Shown: positions 12,541 to 25,534, counted from the stretch's first letter. The stretch is 64,000 nt of DNA from Owenia fusiformis (GCA_903813345.2 CAIIXF020000006.1:11720348-11784347); one strand, 5' to 3'. Numbers and translations are program-made. The notes: a model not told the origin generated them from the letters alone.

Positions 12541-13568
12541 TAAACTCATAATAATATTTCTTGAGAGTTACATTATGTTTTGAGCGGGTAAAAATTGTGT
12601 CCACTATTAAGTTATATTCTTGAAACAATTCAATAAATAAGTATACTTAGAACTAGTTTTTTTCGTTATTATTGCCGTTTTAAAAATGTAGAAATCCTTT
12701 TATAGAGCATTATTTACCATAATTTATAAAATAATCTTTCGGACGGGCAAATCACAATGAGGACAAATGATAAGTCTGTCATTATGTCTGTACGTACACG
12801 TAGGTTGTACGTTGAAGTTGGACCGTCGATGATTTTGATTCTGACATTCAAAGACAAATATATTTGAAATATTTTCAGGATTGTTATTCATTTGTTGTAA
12901 TACAGATTGACTGATAGACCATTTAATTGTAATGGGTTGTGCTTGGGATTCACAGAATTATTCTATGATAATCTGAGGATATATCAAAATTAATTTGAAA
13001 TGCGGATGTTTACATAAAAGATCTTGTTTCCATTTCGTAAAAACAAAAATATTGAAGTACGATATTAGATCGGATATTAGCGTACCTCTGTGGAAAAGAA
13101 TCAAAAGATACTCGCAGTATGATGATTTGTCATTTTAGAAATTCTTCAATTTGACTAAACTATCCCCCGGAACTAGCCTTTCAGGTTAAGCAAATGCGAC
13201 AGATACATGTATCTAAAGAAAGTTACATTTTATTCTTGATTTCAGGGAATAATTGTAATGATAAACATAAATTGCAATTATTATTGTTTTGCTCTAACAT
13301 TCAATTATTATGATTCAACGCTTTCCCTCAATTTCTATCAGATCATCGATCCCAGACTTCAGCAAATATTCCAATCATATTGTGCGTTTTATCAACTTTT
13401 CGAAAAGCTATACGCATATGATACTACAACTACTAACTGACAGTGGTTTATCGTAACTTTTTGCAAATATGGATGTTTATACTGCTTGTATCTTATTCTA
13501 GGGAGTTTTATATAGACAGGACTTCCTCTTCACAATGTAATTACATGTATATATTTTCTGTTTTGTAG

Positions 13569-13649
13569 GTTCCCGTGGGTAAGATACCAACAAGAACAAT
13601 ACGGTCCATCCTAAAGGGCAAAGACCCGTCAGTGGCGTTCAAGTTATAG
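13569..13649 (+). CDS. candidate 3'-terminal exon, function unknown
   Basis: A pyrimidine-rich tract ending TTTTGTAG precedes 26 uninterrupted codons and a TAG stop. The peptide starts VPVGKIPTRTIRS and ends DPSVAFKL. It reads like a real protein C-terminus: mixed composition, and less AT-rich than the flanks. I cannot name the family, and no upstream partner exon was identified. The next splice-like site upstream is TTGATTTCAG at about 13240..13249. Chance remains a serious alternative at this length. Confidence 0.25.
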   Translation, partial: VPVGKIPTRTIRSILKGKDPSVAFKL

Positions 13650-14305
13650 CCCATGGAGATATAGTTTGTGAATCTTGCCTACACAGCTGCTCGATACAAG
13701 TGCAAAATACAAAATAATAACCCTACTATAATATAGATAAATGTTTGGCATGCATTGTGTTTCTGTTTCATTGTTAAATTATTTGATAACTTATAATAAG
13801 CAGATAAGTTAGTTGCTTTTCAGGTATTAAGCGGCGATGTAGGACTGAAAACCCGGGACTGAAAACCAGCGTCACACATGTACATTTTCTCGGATATTCC
13901 TCCATAAGCAGATATACATGTTTGCATGTTTTAATTTTGATTTGATTTGTTGTTTTTTTGAATTACACGAATTAGATAAAGTCTTTCAAATGTCACCAGT
14001 CTTTGGTGGTGAGATTTCATGTAGGAATTAGAATTAGAATACGATTTATTACGACTGTACGATCTGTTTTGTTTGCATCGTTCATTGTATAACGTTGATA
14101 AAACACAAGGGCAGCATTGGAATTACAGAATTGTGTGATTCCCTACCTCCCATTCATAGATTTAGTCTCTGGCCATGGTATTTAAAATTATATTTGTTCT
14201 GTCATTCTGATACCCGTGTCGGGACATTCTGATCTATCGGAGTCTCACTTTATCTAACCCTTTGGTATTCCAAAGGATAAAACTTGCTGTGGATCACACA
14301 ATGGT

Positions 14306-14532
14306 GTCGGGAGATTAAACCAGTGAATGTTCCGGTCGTCGCAACATTCGATACACCGAGAGATTTCACGGATTCATACATGCATACTGTACATGTATAT
14401 TCAGCACAGTATGCATGTACATTCCATATATCCTTCCAATAATAAGTGCTGCATGTATAAACCTGTGAAACCTCTCGGTCCATCGGATGTTGTGACGATC
14501 GGAACATTTTACTGGTTAAATCTCCCGATACT
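14306..14532. mobile_element. long-hairpin MITE
   Basis: Arms of about 75..80 bases (14306..14386 and 14452..14532) are inverted copies at roughly 85-90 percent by eye. The ends read TGTCGGGAGATTAAACCAGT and TATCGGGAGATTTAACCAGT. The loop region is itself partly palindromic (TGCATACTGT...ACAGTATGCA). The transcript would fold into one long hairpin. Open frames on both strands here are mirror images produced by the palindrome, not genes. Confidence 0.75.
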
Positions 14533-16020
14533 GGAAATAAGAATGACAGGGGAAATCTGGGAAATCTGAAAGAGTCCATGCGTCCCGAGCCTTATGTGAC
14601 TGGCAAATAAAATCAGCACGGAAAGTGCATCCTTGAATTCCGAGGTTGGGTAGTAAACTGTCCCCTTTAATTCAGATAGAATTATCTATCATATCTGTTT
14701 TCCTGTTAAGAATCATTATTCCGGATAACGAATGAGGGGAATTTTCACACTTTATCATTCCGTTCTTAATATATTGTATAATATATTTGTATTCTGTTTT
14801 ACGGGTTCCCATTGAAATTGGTTACAACACAGGCAATATATCGCAGGTTAAATGAGTGTTCAACAATTTAAAACGGCGGTCTTCATTTTATAGTCCATGA
14901 AAATTGCCTCAAGTACAATGTCAAAATCTCATGATGATTTCTTCCGACCTATGTTTACTGACGAGAGAGGGGTACGCAGTTGCTTGAAGCAAGCATAAAC
15001 TATGAAAATCCATAGTCCGATAATTAATTAATTGGCACGAATCTGTTAATTGTTTTTGTTATTGTTACTTGATTAGACGGATTTTCAGATATTATCTGCA
15101 TTGAGATGGCTGATTATAAGGCATGAATATTTTTTCCAGTTATGTTAATTGTTATTTTATATGTTTGAAATATTTATTAATCCATCCATTTTTCATTTTG
15201 ATATACTTTTCAAAGCGACTTTAGGTTTTATCTCTGTGTTTTATTTATAATAATTTTTAACAGAGTTAGAACTAGCCTACAAGGAATTCCATATAGCCTG
15301 TAATTGATTTTAATTAAATAAAGTTTGCTGATAATTGTTGATTTAAGTGTAGAAATGGTAACGCTCCCGAAGAGTGCATGTGTGCCTGGCAGGATCGCCA
15401 ACAGAATTGCATGCTTTGTTTTGTTTTGATAGTTAGTTTAGAACTTTTACCACGTGAAGTATTCAATCCATATACGCAAACGTGCGTGTACTTTGAAGGG
15501 CTTTGAAGTCTCTGGTAACATTAATTTTTAGGGTTTCGAAGCCATTTCCACCTCCTCCGGTATTCTTTCTATGGGAGAGGTTTTTCAAAAATAATTATAA
15601 ACTTTTGAGACCTTTGGGGATATCAAGTCACATATCCTTATATATTTAGTTTTTTTCCTGAAGGATTAGAAAATAAAAATTCAAACATAGAGAGGCAAAG
15701 ACGGGAAAGTGTGGGAAGTTTTAATATTTAATTTATGCTTTTCTTTCATTCAAATGGCAACCCTCGAATATAATTGCCTCCATTGCATTTGAAGGGGGAG
15801 GGGGTTCAATCATCGCCTTTCTCCAAAGTTTATTTAAAATTGTGCAGTTTTTCATGATTCTGAGCTCTTTTAACTTAAGTGATGACCAATGTTGTTTAAT
15901 GTGGACCCCCTGCCCCCATCACTGGAAAATGGCTACGGGCCTGAAAGGGCAAATATTGTCATCGATTTCTCGAAAGCTCATAATACACCCAATCAACAAG
16001 GTGGGTCTGAAGGTGAAAAC

Positions 16021-16118
16021 ATAGACGATCTCTGTAATCAAAGGCTGAGACGATATTTTCTATAATCAGAGTCCCAGACGACTTCTGCTGTAATCAGAGT
16101 CCTGGGTGATCTTTAGAC
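16021..16118. repeat. degenerate tandem repeat of about 33 bp
   Basis: Phrases of the type GTAATCAGAGTCCCAGACGA recur about every 33 bases, roughly three times. Confidence 0.55.
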
Positions 16119-17084
16119 TTTCTCATAATTAAAGTAGCCAAACATCCGCTGAACAGGGAAATTGATGGATTAATGAATAATCTTTAATTGTTTGTTATTT
16201 TAATTATACTTATTGTTTTGACAAATATAAAACGTTTGTTTCCGATTATAATACAAGTGTATGTATCAAATCCATCATGTGAAGCAATCCCTAAAAGCAG
16301 AACAAGACAGCCACAATAACCACCTTGTTCTAAGGGTATAACTACTAGTTTAGAAGTCTTATATTTTACTATATGACTTGAGCAATAGCGGGCCATAGTG
16401 CAGTGACCAGTCGTAGTGGTGTTCCAAAATGAATATCAACATTCAGCATTGAACACATTGAAACTAAACCTTTTTGAAAAATTCCAGGGGTCACATTTAA
16501 CAATGAAAACTAATGAAAACTTTCGCCCAAAAGCACGTGTTCACTGCTCAAAATGTAGAAAAACTGACTATGGGCCTGAATCTCATCCCCCCCATTCAGT
16601 TCCATCACTAACATTCATTTATATCATAATTTAATATATTTAGTATTATTGAGAATGTAAGCTGGACAGTCATATAATAAAACAAATATTTCGTTTATTT
16701 TATTTATCTCAGGCCCTTAGCCAGGATTTGCCAGGGGGGATTCGTGGAATACTAGTACATGTAGTATCACTTTTGAAAGATGTACAGGTATTCACCACTA
16801 TAGAGTGAAATATTTGCTAAATAATCATAAGAAATAAACATCTGCAGCGGCAGCAGTGCAACATTTTTATATCAAAATTAATAAAAAAAGCATGCTATAA
16901 ACTGTAACTCTATATAAGCTTATATTATGTAACATGCAAAAACAATAAATCTATTTCAATACTGCTAATATAGAGCTTTTTGTCTTCGAAATTGTCACGA
17001 TCGCCGCCACCTGTAATAAAACAATAGAGAGGTTAAGCTACACGTTCTTTAGGTGAACGCGTAAAACTTATTTTTCCCTGGGGC

Positions 17085-17285
17085 ACAGGCCCGTAGCGAG
17101 GGGGGTTCGATGGGTTCGGGCGACCCCCCTGGCCAAAAATTTTCTCAAAATTTTGCAGTTTTCTGAGCATTTTTAAGTGATTTTGGCCATTTTTGGACCA
17201 AAATTGTCACAAGTGAACCCCCCCTGGAATTTATCAAAAAGTGAACCCCCCCCCCCTCATTGGCAAATCCTTGCTACGGGTCTGG
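17085..17285. mobile_element. GGCCCGTAGC-ended MITE-like element
   Basis: CAGGCCCGTAGC at the left and GCTACGGGTCTG at the right form inverted ends around about 200 bases that contain G-runs, C-runs and TTTTGGCC words. Related half-ends occur near 15930 (GGCTACGGGCCTG) and 16711 (AGGCCCTTAGCC), so the family is probably repeated. No clear target duplication was found. Confidence 0.5.
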
Positions 17286-17659
17286 GGTATATCTCTCAAA
17301 GTTGTCTTTAAATTTGACTAGTTTAGTATAAAGATCTTAGGTAAGTTGTTATTATTATTATTATAAACCGTTGGATGGGGGAAAATTTTGCTTAGGGTCA
17401 CAAAATTACACGTTTAGGTTTTGCTAAATGCATGTAGCTGAATCTCTCTTAATACATATCTGAAAGATAACGCAAACCCTTAATTATTAACTTTCAAATA
17501 TAAACAATGAAACAAGTAACTGAAAATTAACATGAACGCCAAGTAACCCACTGACTCTTGGGATTCGAAAGTCAGTTGTGGTTGCAAATGGTCGAATGCA
17601 TTCATTGAATTAATTATAACTAAATATTTTTCAGAACTGCGTCGAATTCCACAATGCAT

Positions 17660-17744
17660 CTACTCCTGTCTGTAGTGAAGGCTTGCACCAACCCCTTCGG
17701 CCTCGCCTCTCTTCCTGTTATCCCTCTCGTAGCATCCCACTATC
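17660..17744 (-). CDS. weak candidate terminal exon, function unknown
   Basis: On the - strand, an acceptor-like TTCATTTCAG precedes about 27 open codons ending in TAG. The peptide contains GCYERDNRKRGEAEGVGAS. A second acceptor-like site with an open stretch (GGGDRDNFEDKK) lies at about 17012 on the same strand. No partner exons or family similarity were identified, so chance is likely. Confidence 0.15.
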
Positions 17745-18896
17745 CTGAAATGAATATTATATTAAACAGACGAATTTCATGTACATTGTATTAATTGATG
17801 CATCATAATTATTCAATTGTATGATGAATTAAATATTATTTACAATTATTTTGAATACCAAACAAAACCCTGAAACATGCTGAGCAGACATGAGATGCCA
17901 TGGTTTATCATGATGCGTTTATATATAGGCTATTAATTATAGTTCTCTTTGCAATATAAAACTGGTATGTTTATGCAAAACCCAATTGGACTGATATAAA
18001 GGGGTATCGTTTCATTATGTGGACTTGAGAAAGGCCGACATACTCATTGCTTCCAGTTCCAACCAAAACTTAAAATAGGAAGTTATCTTAAACAATACGC
18101 TTGTAAAATCCCGGCGATCAAATGCAATCAAACTTTCGCAATCAGGTGCCTAATTAGTCTTTTGATCTCCGAAGTTTTACTGGACTTTTCAATGAACTCG
18201 TGAGAACCAAACGCAATCATCACAAACTCAAATAAACATGTTTCTAGTAAATTTGAAATAGGGAGAGTAAAACTCAGGGAAAAAGATCGCGTGGTTATTT
18301 GATTTTTTCATAGGAATTTGGCATATTTCAATTTTGAAATAGCAAAAGTCTGTCTCGGAAGAATTTACCAAGCATTCCCTACTTCAATGCGTTTTTATTG
18401 CGAGGGCCGTTTAGCGCCGATGCGATACGACCTCATTAAGTGTGCTTTATTCGTTTTATTAATATTAATGTTATGAAATGTGTAGTTCACAAGTGACACT
18501 TTAATGAATTATTTTTAGGTTTACAATGCATATTTGGCTTTTCCCTCTAAAAGTTCAAAATTCATCTTTATACTTTTCTTGATTCAATAAAATTAACATT
18601 GGATCCCAGACAGTTATCAAATTCTCAGACATTTGATTAATATAGATATCTGTACTTCCTTTGATCAGTGGCTGGTGTGACTGGAACTCGAATCTAATCT
18701 GTTTTATTTTTTATGTAAATTGAAAGGAATGAAGTTTTATTTTAAGTGTTTTAACAATATTAACGTTTGGCGTGCAGCGCAACTTCATACACAATCAAAG
18801 AGACCCATATATATTACGGAACAGTTTATCTTATCTTCTTCAATCTCTTTTATATAGGCAAAATAAAATGAAATATTTTGAAACAGATAAATAAGG

Positions 18897-19035
18897 GTTA
18901 TGTACTGGGAGGTTTTGGATATGGGGTTTATCCAGAGGGAGATATGCATATCTACCTAAGGGACCGTAGGGACCGAAGGTAGATGTGCATATCTCACGAG
19001 GGATGAACCCAATATCCAAACCGACCTTACATAAC
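18897..19035. mobile_element. palindromic GTTATGTA MITE, long copy
   Basis: A near-perfect 139-bp palindrome. The left part (GTTATGTACTGGGAGGTTTT then GGATATGGGGTTT) is mirrored by AACCCAATATCCAAACCGAC then CTTACATAAC. The centre contains AGATATGCATATCTACC mirrored by GGTAGATGTGCATATCTC. Copies of the same family lie at 5753 and 61135. Confidence 0.75.
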
Positions 19036-19364
19036 TGCTTTATCCTATACCAAGTAGAGTTTTCTAATTTATTTTCTTTCAATTTTTTTCAATTATTTTT
19101 TATTTTTTCAATTTTTTCACATTTTTCTAATTTTTCAAATTTTTTTTCTATTTTTTTGTCTTTTTTTCAATTTTTTATTTTTTCACATTTTTTCTTTTTT
19201 TCAATTTTTTCTTATTTTTTCAATTTTTTTTCGAAGCGGGAAGATATGCCCTGGAGCGGGAGATATGGAGGTTCAGGATATGGAAACCTCAAACCAGAAT
19301 ACGGGATATATCTTACCAACTTATCACCCTAAAACTCTACTCGGCATAGGATAAAATAAGTTAT
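19031..19364. repeat. 33-bp inverted repeat flanking a TTTTTC-rich tract
   Basis: The arms at 19031..19063 and 19331..19364 are inverted copies (ATAACTGCTTTATCCTATAC versus ATAACTTATTTTATCCTATG, continuing through AGTAGAGTTTT). They enclose a pyrimidine-rich tract of about 150 bases (T-runs punctuated by C). The left arm overlaps the end of the preceding palindrome, so the two may be one compound element. The Phe-rich open frame here is low-complexity. Confidence 0.6.
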
Positions 19365-20840
19365 CGCATAACACTTTAAGAATGAAACGTCGCATTTAAT
19401 TTCTTAGTCTCGGTCTCTTATCAAATCGTAAAAGAATAAAACATTCTAAACTTAATCACTTGGGATTTATGTTTCGGCATTCGTTTCAGGCATTTATTTT
19501 TTATGTTCTTCTCCTGAAATATATTTGTTTGACAATAATCAGAGAAAGTGCGTGTACGTATAAATATGCCACTCAAACAAACGGGTGTGGCTTCAATTTC
19601 TCGTCTGTCTGAGGACGTATTGGGAACAAGGTAGAATTAAAGAATTCTTATGAACGAGTCATGCAAGATACTAGAACTAGTAAAGTAATGTATTGGATAA
19701 GTTAATTTCTGATGGATCTGGATAAAATATATTTCCAAACTTTGTAAACACTAGATAACTTCATTTAGGCAGATATAGTATCTTGATATATTTGGCTATC
19801 ATGCGTTTAAAATACGTTCCTAAAACTATGAAGACGTTGGGTGAGAAATATTGCTATTGTACGTTCGAAAAGTATTTGGTTGTATTTTGTAGTTCTCAAG
19901 TTACCCATGAACTTTCGTGGGCTAGATTAATTAACGTCTTGACTTAGCATATTTAGCCTAATTTTGCAATGATGTCTACGTGATTCAAATGTTATGCTGT
20001 CGTGATTCGCAGAGGTTGCGACAAGATTCGTTTTAAGAAATTGTATTTTTTGATAAGATCCCCTAATTTTCGGAGAACTGGGTTTCGGAGAATTGGGTTT
20101 CGGACAACTGGGTTTCGGACAACTGGGTTGACCCCGATACATACATACATAATAACAAAAGATATACGTTCCCAAATAAAAAAAATAGGAAAAGAATCTA
20201 GATTACAATCCAATAAACAATATCTGAGACTATCCGACAATATCAAGTTTAAAATCCGACAATACGCTCCGGCCGTAAAAGTTTCTGAATTTAATAACAA
20301 CGTATATTTGACTGTGTAATTATATCCATTGATGTTGTAAACTATACTACGGTTTAAGCAGAATTTTCTACTTGGATAAGTGTAGGGATCGCTCACATCA
20401 GGTAGGCCATCATAAGGGGGGGGTCACATAAGTCAGAGAGTGTGTCAAAGGACACTCTTCTTGTCTCACTGACCTTGTAAAATTGTTCTATTATAGTTGC
20501 GTTCCAAATGCTGGTGTCTAAAAATATTTCATTTGATGGAGAAGTTGTTCTTGTTCTGGGAGTTTCATTTATTTCAAAATGGTTCAAGATAAGGTCGAGT
20601 TTCCTGCTGTTCTCTTCTACGGTCTTCTGGAGTTGTATTTGCATATTATAGATTTCACTGGAATAGCGTATCCAATGTTAAAGGCTGGCCATTAACCAAA
20701 ACGCAATATGAGAACATAAATAATTTTTGATTTTCATACAACTGAAGGGATAATAAATGCTTTAATATAAAGTAAACGTATTTATAAATGTATTTTAAGC
20801 GTAAAATCAAAGCACAACCATGTACTAAAAAAAGAAAAGA
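19365..20840. other. gene-free sequence
   Basis: Contains the 15-bp minisatellite listed separately. A phrase TCACTGGAATAGCGTATCCA near 20655 recurs as a variant near 21135, suggesting a dispersed repeat. No exon was recognised. Confidence 0.4.
20069..20128. repeat. 15-bp minisatellite, four copies
   Basis: Four head-to-tail units of TTCGGAGAACTGGGT or TTCGGACAACTGGGT. Because the period is a multiple of three, overlapping frames on both strands show periodic peptides. These are not genes. Confidence 0.9.
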
Positions 20841-20910
20841 TGTCAGACTGGGACTCGAACCCGGACCATCCGCGTGGCAGGCGAGGATCTCCAAATTTCG
20901 ACACCTCAAC
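20841..20910 (-). repeat. tRNA-Gly-derived SINE head or tRNA pseudogene
   Basis: The - strand carries an intact B box (GGGTTCGAGTCCCAG) and, at the expected distance upstream, a Gly-type anticodon arm and loop (CTCGCCTGCCACGCGG, anticodon GCC, complement at 20876..20878). The D-arm and acceptor stem are not preserved, and no 3' partner strand pairs with the 5' end, so this is not a functional tRNA. The position suggests a tRNA-derived SINE or an old pseudogene. Its 3' boundary is not evident. Confidence 0.7.
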
Positions 20911-21366
20911 ATATAACAAAGGTGCAACAATGAGTTCAAAGCACCCATTCAATGATCATGGACCATTTATTAAAGTTTGGATTGCCCGCCCTATTTTCCC
21001 CATTTTTTAATTTTTGTATAATCTCTCATTAGGCCTATAGCTCAAAATATCACTAGGGACCAAGGGAAAACCCTAGAATTGTACGTGTCATTGGATAGGC
21101 TGTTCAGAATGTCAGCCGCTTGCCGTCGGGAGACTGCTTCGCTCACTGGAATGGCGTACCCAATGTTAATGATAGCCTGGTATCATTGCTAGAAACCGTG
21201 TGCTTTCATTGGTCGATTCAGTACCATGTGATCAAAAATACCATAACATATATTAAAGCTCTATTTGGATTTTAAAAGACGTATTGCCGGGCGTATTTTC
21301 CGCCCGGGAATTCTGACAACTGTACTGGACGAAAACATCGGGAGACCGCTCCGCCCACTGTCTGAA

Positions 21367-21847
21367 GCCAATGTTTTTGCTATAAATCAAGCCACGGGGA
21401 TCTACACGACCTGTGATTTAAATACATGTTAGTAAAGTGATCATCAAAATGAATGTGCTTGCATGCTTTTAAAAATAATTTTTCATGCGTTATAGGCCTA
21501 TACAAATTGAACGGGGGGAGTAATGTGTCTAAAGGCATGATAATAATATGTTACTTCATTTTATTTCATATATTTACTCCACATTTTCCCATCTCACTCT
21601 TCAGAGTTAATGAGTTCCTTTTAAAAAATACGAATTCGTGAATTTGTTCCATCGTATGTATCACTCCCCCTTCCCCGTTCACGGCAACCGCATTCGTATG
21701 GTACGTGTACACGTACATTCGTATGGTACGTGTACATGTACATTAAACTAACAAGAAAGCAATAACATTAGTTTTGTGATAATAACGTCCCTTATAAGTA
21801 TTTGTTTTCGGCTCGTGTAGATCACTGATTTATAGCAAAAACATTGC
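21367..21847. mobile_element. MITE-like element with inverted ends
   Basis: The left end (GCCAATGTTTTTGCTATAAA...GATCTACACGA) is mirrored at the right end (TCGTGTAGATCAC then TGATTTATAGCAAAAACATT). The interior includes a 27-bp direct repeat (CATTCGTATGGTACGTGTAC, about 21690..21745). No transposase and no sure target duplication. Confidence 0.6.
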
Positions 21848-22160
21848 CTTTTGCACGTTGGTGACGATGAACCTTTTGATTAGATGTCATGATGTTTGCA
21901 GCGCCTACTGTATTCTTAAAGCAATTTAAGAGTAAACTTTCTCTTTATCTTGAAAAAAAATCTTCTAGATTTGTTGAATTTTCTTTCAGAAATCGATGCC
22001 TTATTTTATCCGATCACAAAGCGTAATGTTGCATTTATACAGTTTCATATTACATTCTACGGCCGAGATCTTAACTGCTAAACGGACGCTCAGCGTTATG
22101 TTTTAGGCATCTTTACGCGATTTTTATTGAACCATTCGTTTCATTAAAATATTTCAAATC

Positions 22161-22310
22161 AAATTATGAATTACTATAAAAGGTAAATAAAAATAGAAAA
22201 TAATGAATAATGCGTTGAAAGTAATAACTTCTTTCAAATTATGAATTGCTATAAAAGGTAAATAAGAATAGAAAATAATGAATAATGCGTTGAAAGTAAT
22301 AACTTCTTTC
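22161..22310. repeat. 75-bp tandem duplication
   Basis: AAATTATGAATT at 22161 recurs at 22236, and AAATTGC starts a broken third unit at 22311. The two full units are almost identical. Confidence 0.85.
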
Positions 22311-22379
22311 AAATTGCATTTCTCCCTTGGAATTCTAGTTTAAAATGATTACAGTTATTAATGTTGCAATGTTGCATTG

Positions 22380-22570
22380 AATTCTACGGCCGGATCTTAC
22401 ATGCTCATCAACTGCGCTGTTGGTGAACGACTGCGAAGCGGACGCTCAGCGCATTGAGCGCTGGCGATCTACGACCGCATCGCGCGCGAATAGCGAGCGA
22501 CCAACGAACGCTCAGCGCACGAACTACGCCCGCTTCCCGAACGAGTGTACGGCGGATGGCGATGTGTGAG
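22380..22570. other. CpG-rich patch with GGACGCTCAGCG motifs
   Basis: About 190 GC-rich bases stand in AT-rich surroundings. The phrase ATTCTACGGCCG followed by GGACGCTCAGCG is also found at about 22055..22100, so part of the patch is a local repeat. Many GCGC/CGCG words occur. A CpG-island promoter or a GC-rich repeat are both possible. Confidence 0.4.
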
Positions 22571-25534
22571 CTTTGTTACTGAGAGTACTGTAGGGGATAG
22601 ATTGGACTGTCCTGGACAGATATTACATTTGCGAACTGATAAAGTAGTTTTCTGAAGTATATTAATTAATAAATTCAAAGCAGAAACCAGGATTGATTTT
22701 TTGTTTATGTGTGTTGCTGCTTAAAATATTTCATCAAAATAATCACACAGTTTCTGATGTTTGGAGTAACATTACTTATTTTCAATGTAGGTCTCTTTAT
22801 ACACTATATACCTCATCTATCAATGGTTAATCTATTCATTGAATTGAACATTGCATTTAGAATATCATCTCGTGGTTTGGCAGTTGATATATGTAAATAA
22901 ATCTCAAGCAATTAAACTTGATGACACTGAATCATACAGCTTGGCTTCTTCAAGCAGATTTATCATTCCAATTAATAATATAAATAGAAAGATAAGTTGA
23001 TGGAGAAGCATAATCGGTCACTAAAATAAGCTTGCTGGATTGTATCCTCCCAACCACAATTGTTAAAGACCTTATATTAATGATAATTCAGTTCTCAGAC
23101 AGCTTAATTGTGTAATATGTAAGAATAGATAGTAAAGCAATTAGACAAGTATTACATTACTGGTTCCTAAGCTGACCTTGTCTGTTCTGATGATGGTCTG
23201 AAAGACATCTATATAACTGTATATGTTGAAAATGAAAGTGGAAAACAATAAATATCAAAAACAGTTAGAAATGGCACATTCAAGAAAACAACAGTGATTA
23301 AGTACATGATTAAATGTCATCACGAGGTAACTTAAACTTAAAGTGTATATTGGAACTTTGTGCTGTCCTTGTACTATCTCGTCTAATTCCGCCAAGTACT
23401 ATTGCATTATTAATATCTCAGCTAAGCCTTAACATGCAACATACTCATGAAGTCACTGATCGAGAGAATCAAAAAACACAGCAGACAACATTTGCAGAAC
23501 GTAGTTACTCATAGAACTCATAAAACATTAACAGGGCTTTTTATGTTGTCTTTTTTATAATAAATATTGTAAATACCATATATACATCTACTTTACAATA
23601 AATACTTGCAAATTTTATGTCAACTGCTTCTATTGATCCTTTCAAGATTAACGCCCCAAAATATCTGAACAGATATATTGAACAGTATTAAAATAAAAAA
23701 GGTGGATGCCTTTTCGCCCACCCTGTAAATTGTTTAAAACCTAATTTCATCACAATTTACCAATTCATCAATCAATATACTTTTCTTATTATTTTCTATT
23801 GGCAATGTCTTGCAATTCTTGAAAAGATTAAATAGTGGTCATATTGATATCACTGATATTTTATTGTACTATGTTGGTAGTTGTTGTTTTTTATGTTCCT
23901 TCTAATAATGTTTCCCTCATATTTGCCACATTAGAAAAACCTTCCTTACCTGTAGAACTCCCTAGAAGAGGCAATAAAGAGCCTTTGATAAAGATATCCT
24001 CAAGTGGTCATCACAAATCTAGATATTTCATGATCTAATAAAACGGCAAATCTTCTACTCAATTCGATCAATTTCTCCAATCTGTAAAACTTTTGCTCTT
24101 TTAATAGTAGCCAATAGTTGTAGCCAGATAATGTACTTCTTTAATTAATTGCAAAATAATTGAATTCTACAATCTGCTAAACATGCAATCATTGACTTCA
24201 CTTTAACTTCTAATTATTCTTTTGTTTATAGATATTCCTGTCAGTTACTACTCCTTTAAGAATATTTCTCATGCATCTCGTTGCTGAGGCATGGAATTAT
24301 ACTGTAATGCTTCTATCACTCAAATATATGTATCTGCTCATCAAATATAATCTCGAGATAATCTATAGATTATCTGCGATCACTATATTCTATCCTTTTA
24401 TATAGATTTGTAAAACAAAGTCAACGTGACTGATACATTATTGTTCTATTGTCTGCAGTTTCTGTATTGACAAGAACCTGCAACGATATCAATGCACATC
24501 TCTTTTACGAGCTGGTCTATAACGTCACTTAAACCATGGTACTTCAACACCAGAAGCATGATCTGAAATTGCAGTCTGGATTGTGACCAATCACATACCA
24601 GTAAAATGACAAGGGAATGGGAATCATTAATTTTTCAGAATATCTGGGGGCGTGATGATAGGGGAAAGTAAGTAAATGAATTGGAGTTTGTGATTCAAGA
24701 TACATAAATACAAAGTAGTTAATCCCTCTGGAGAATACATAGCCATGTTTCACTATCATACAACAATAGAACAAGAATAAATTTATTCAGATCAAATTAA
24801 AGTCTGGCAGCAGTGATGTTTGGAACACATTCACAAATGGTGATCCCACTGAAAATATGGAATCAACACCAAAAAAATAAGCACAATCTTCAAAGGAAGA
24901 AAACACTAGCTGTTAAAGAAAGAGTACAGTAAAACTCAAACATGCCCCATATCATAAAAAAAATTAACACTACCTTTACTTGAGATTGGGGTGTCTGTAC
25001 CTTTTAAAATCAGACCATTCTTTGGAATGACAGGTTTTTTATAATGACAAGCTGTACTAATAAATGTATTATTTTTCTATCTGTCTTTTACCCATTTTGT
25101 CATATTAAATGCAAGTTATATTACAATAAAGTAAGGTAGGATGTGCAATTATTTAAATCTATATCATTGGACCATCAAATGATGGAAGATAGGAGGTCAA
25201 TTTTCTTGAGGATTTCAATTCTACGAAAAAAAAGTTAATCTATAAAAGTAATGGCTTCTGAGAAAATTACACAAAAATGCTCTCAAGTTTCATATACACA
25301 CCATCAATTATACTTCAGTAGCTTTTGATTACACATTATGATTAAGATATATCAATAAGGCAGTCAGTCTTAACACTATGGAAAACTCAAGCTTGTATTG
25401 TAATTTGCTCATACTCTCTATGAATCATGTGCTGTCTAATAACCAATGAACATGTAGAAAGTAAATGTTAAGCCCAACGGGAAGCATTTTTATAATTCAA
25501 ACTCATAAAACAATGGGACAATATGGACAAAGTA

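Larger units (their letters stand above)
8998..13568. other. gene-free AT-rich sequence
   Basis: Apart from the tandem repeat, CpG-rich patch and inverted repeat listed separately, no exon or RNA gene was recognised in this stretch. Confidence 0.4.
13650..18896. other. gene-free sequence with scattered repeats
   Basis: Apart from the hairpin element, tandem repeats, GGCCCGTAGC element and weak candidate exon listed separately, no gene was recognised. A short TGTCACCA...TGGTGGTGA hairpin near 13992..14012 resembles the termini of the element at 26843. Confidence 0.4.
21848..25534. other. gene-free sequence
   Basis: Apart from the tandem repeat and GC-rich patch listed separately, this is AT-rich DNA without recognisable exons or bounded repeats. 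Confidence 0.4.

Noticed and set aside
18985-19332. Phe/Ser-rich 115-codon open frame
   Set aside because: It crosses a palindromic MITE and a T-rich simple tract; no domain.
20002-20396. Overlapping open frames with NPVVRNP-type periodicity
   Set aside because: Periodicity comes from the 15-bp minisatellite at 20069..20128.
20841-20910. Functional tRNA-Gly
   Set aside because: The acceptor stem and D-arm do not pair; only the anticodon arm and B box survive.
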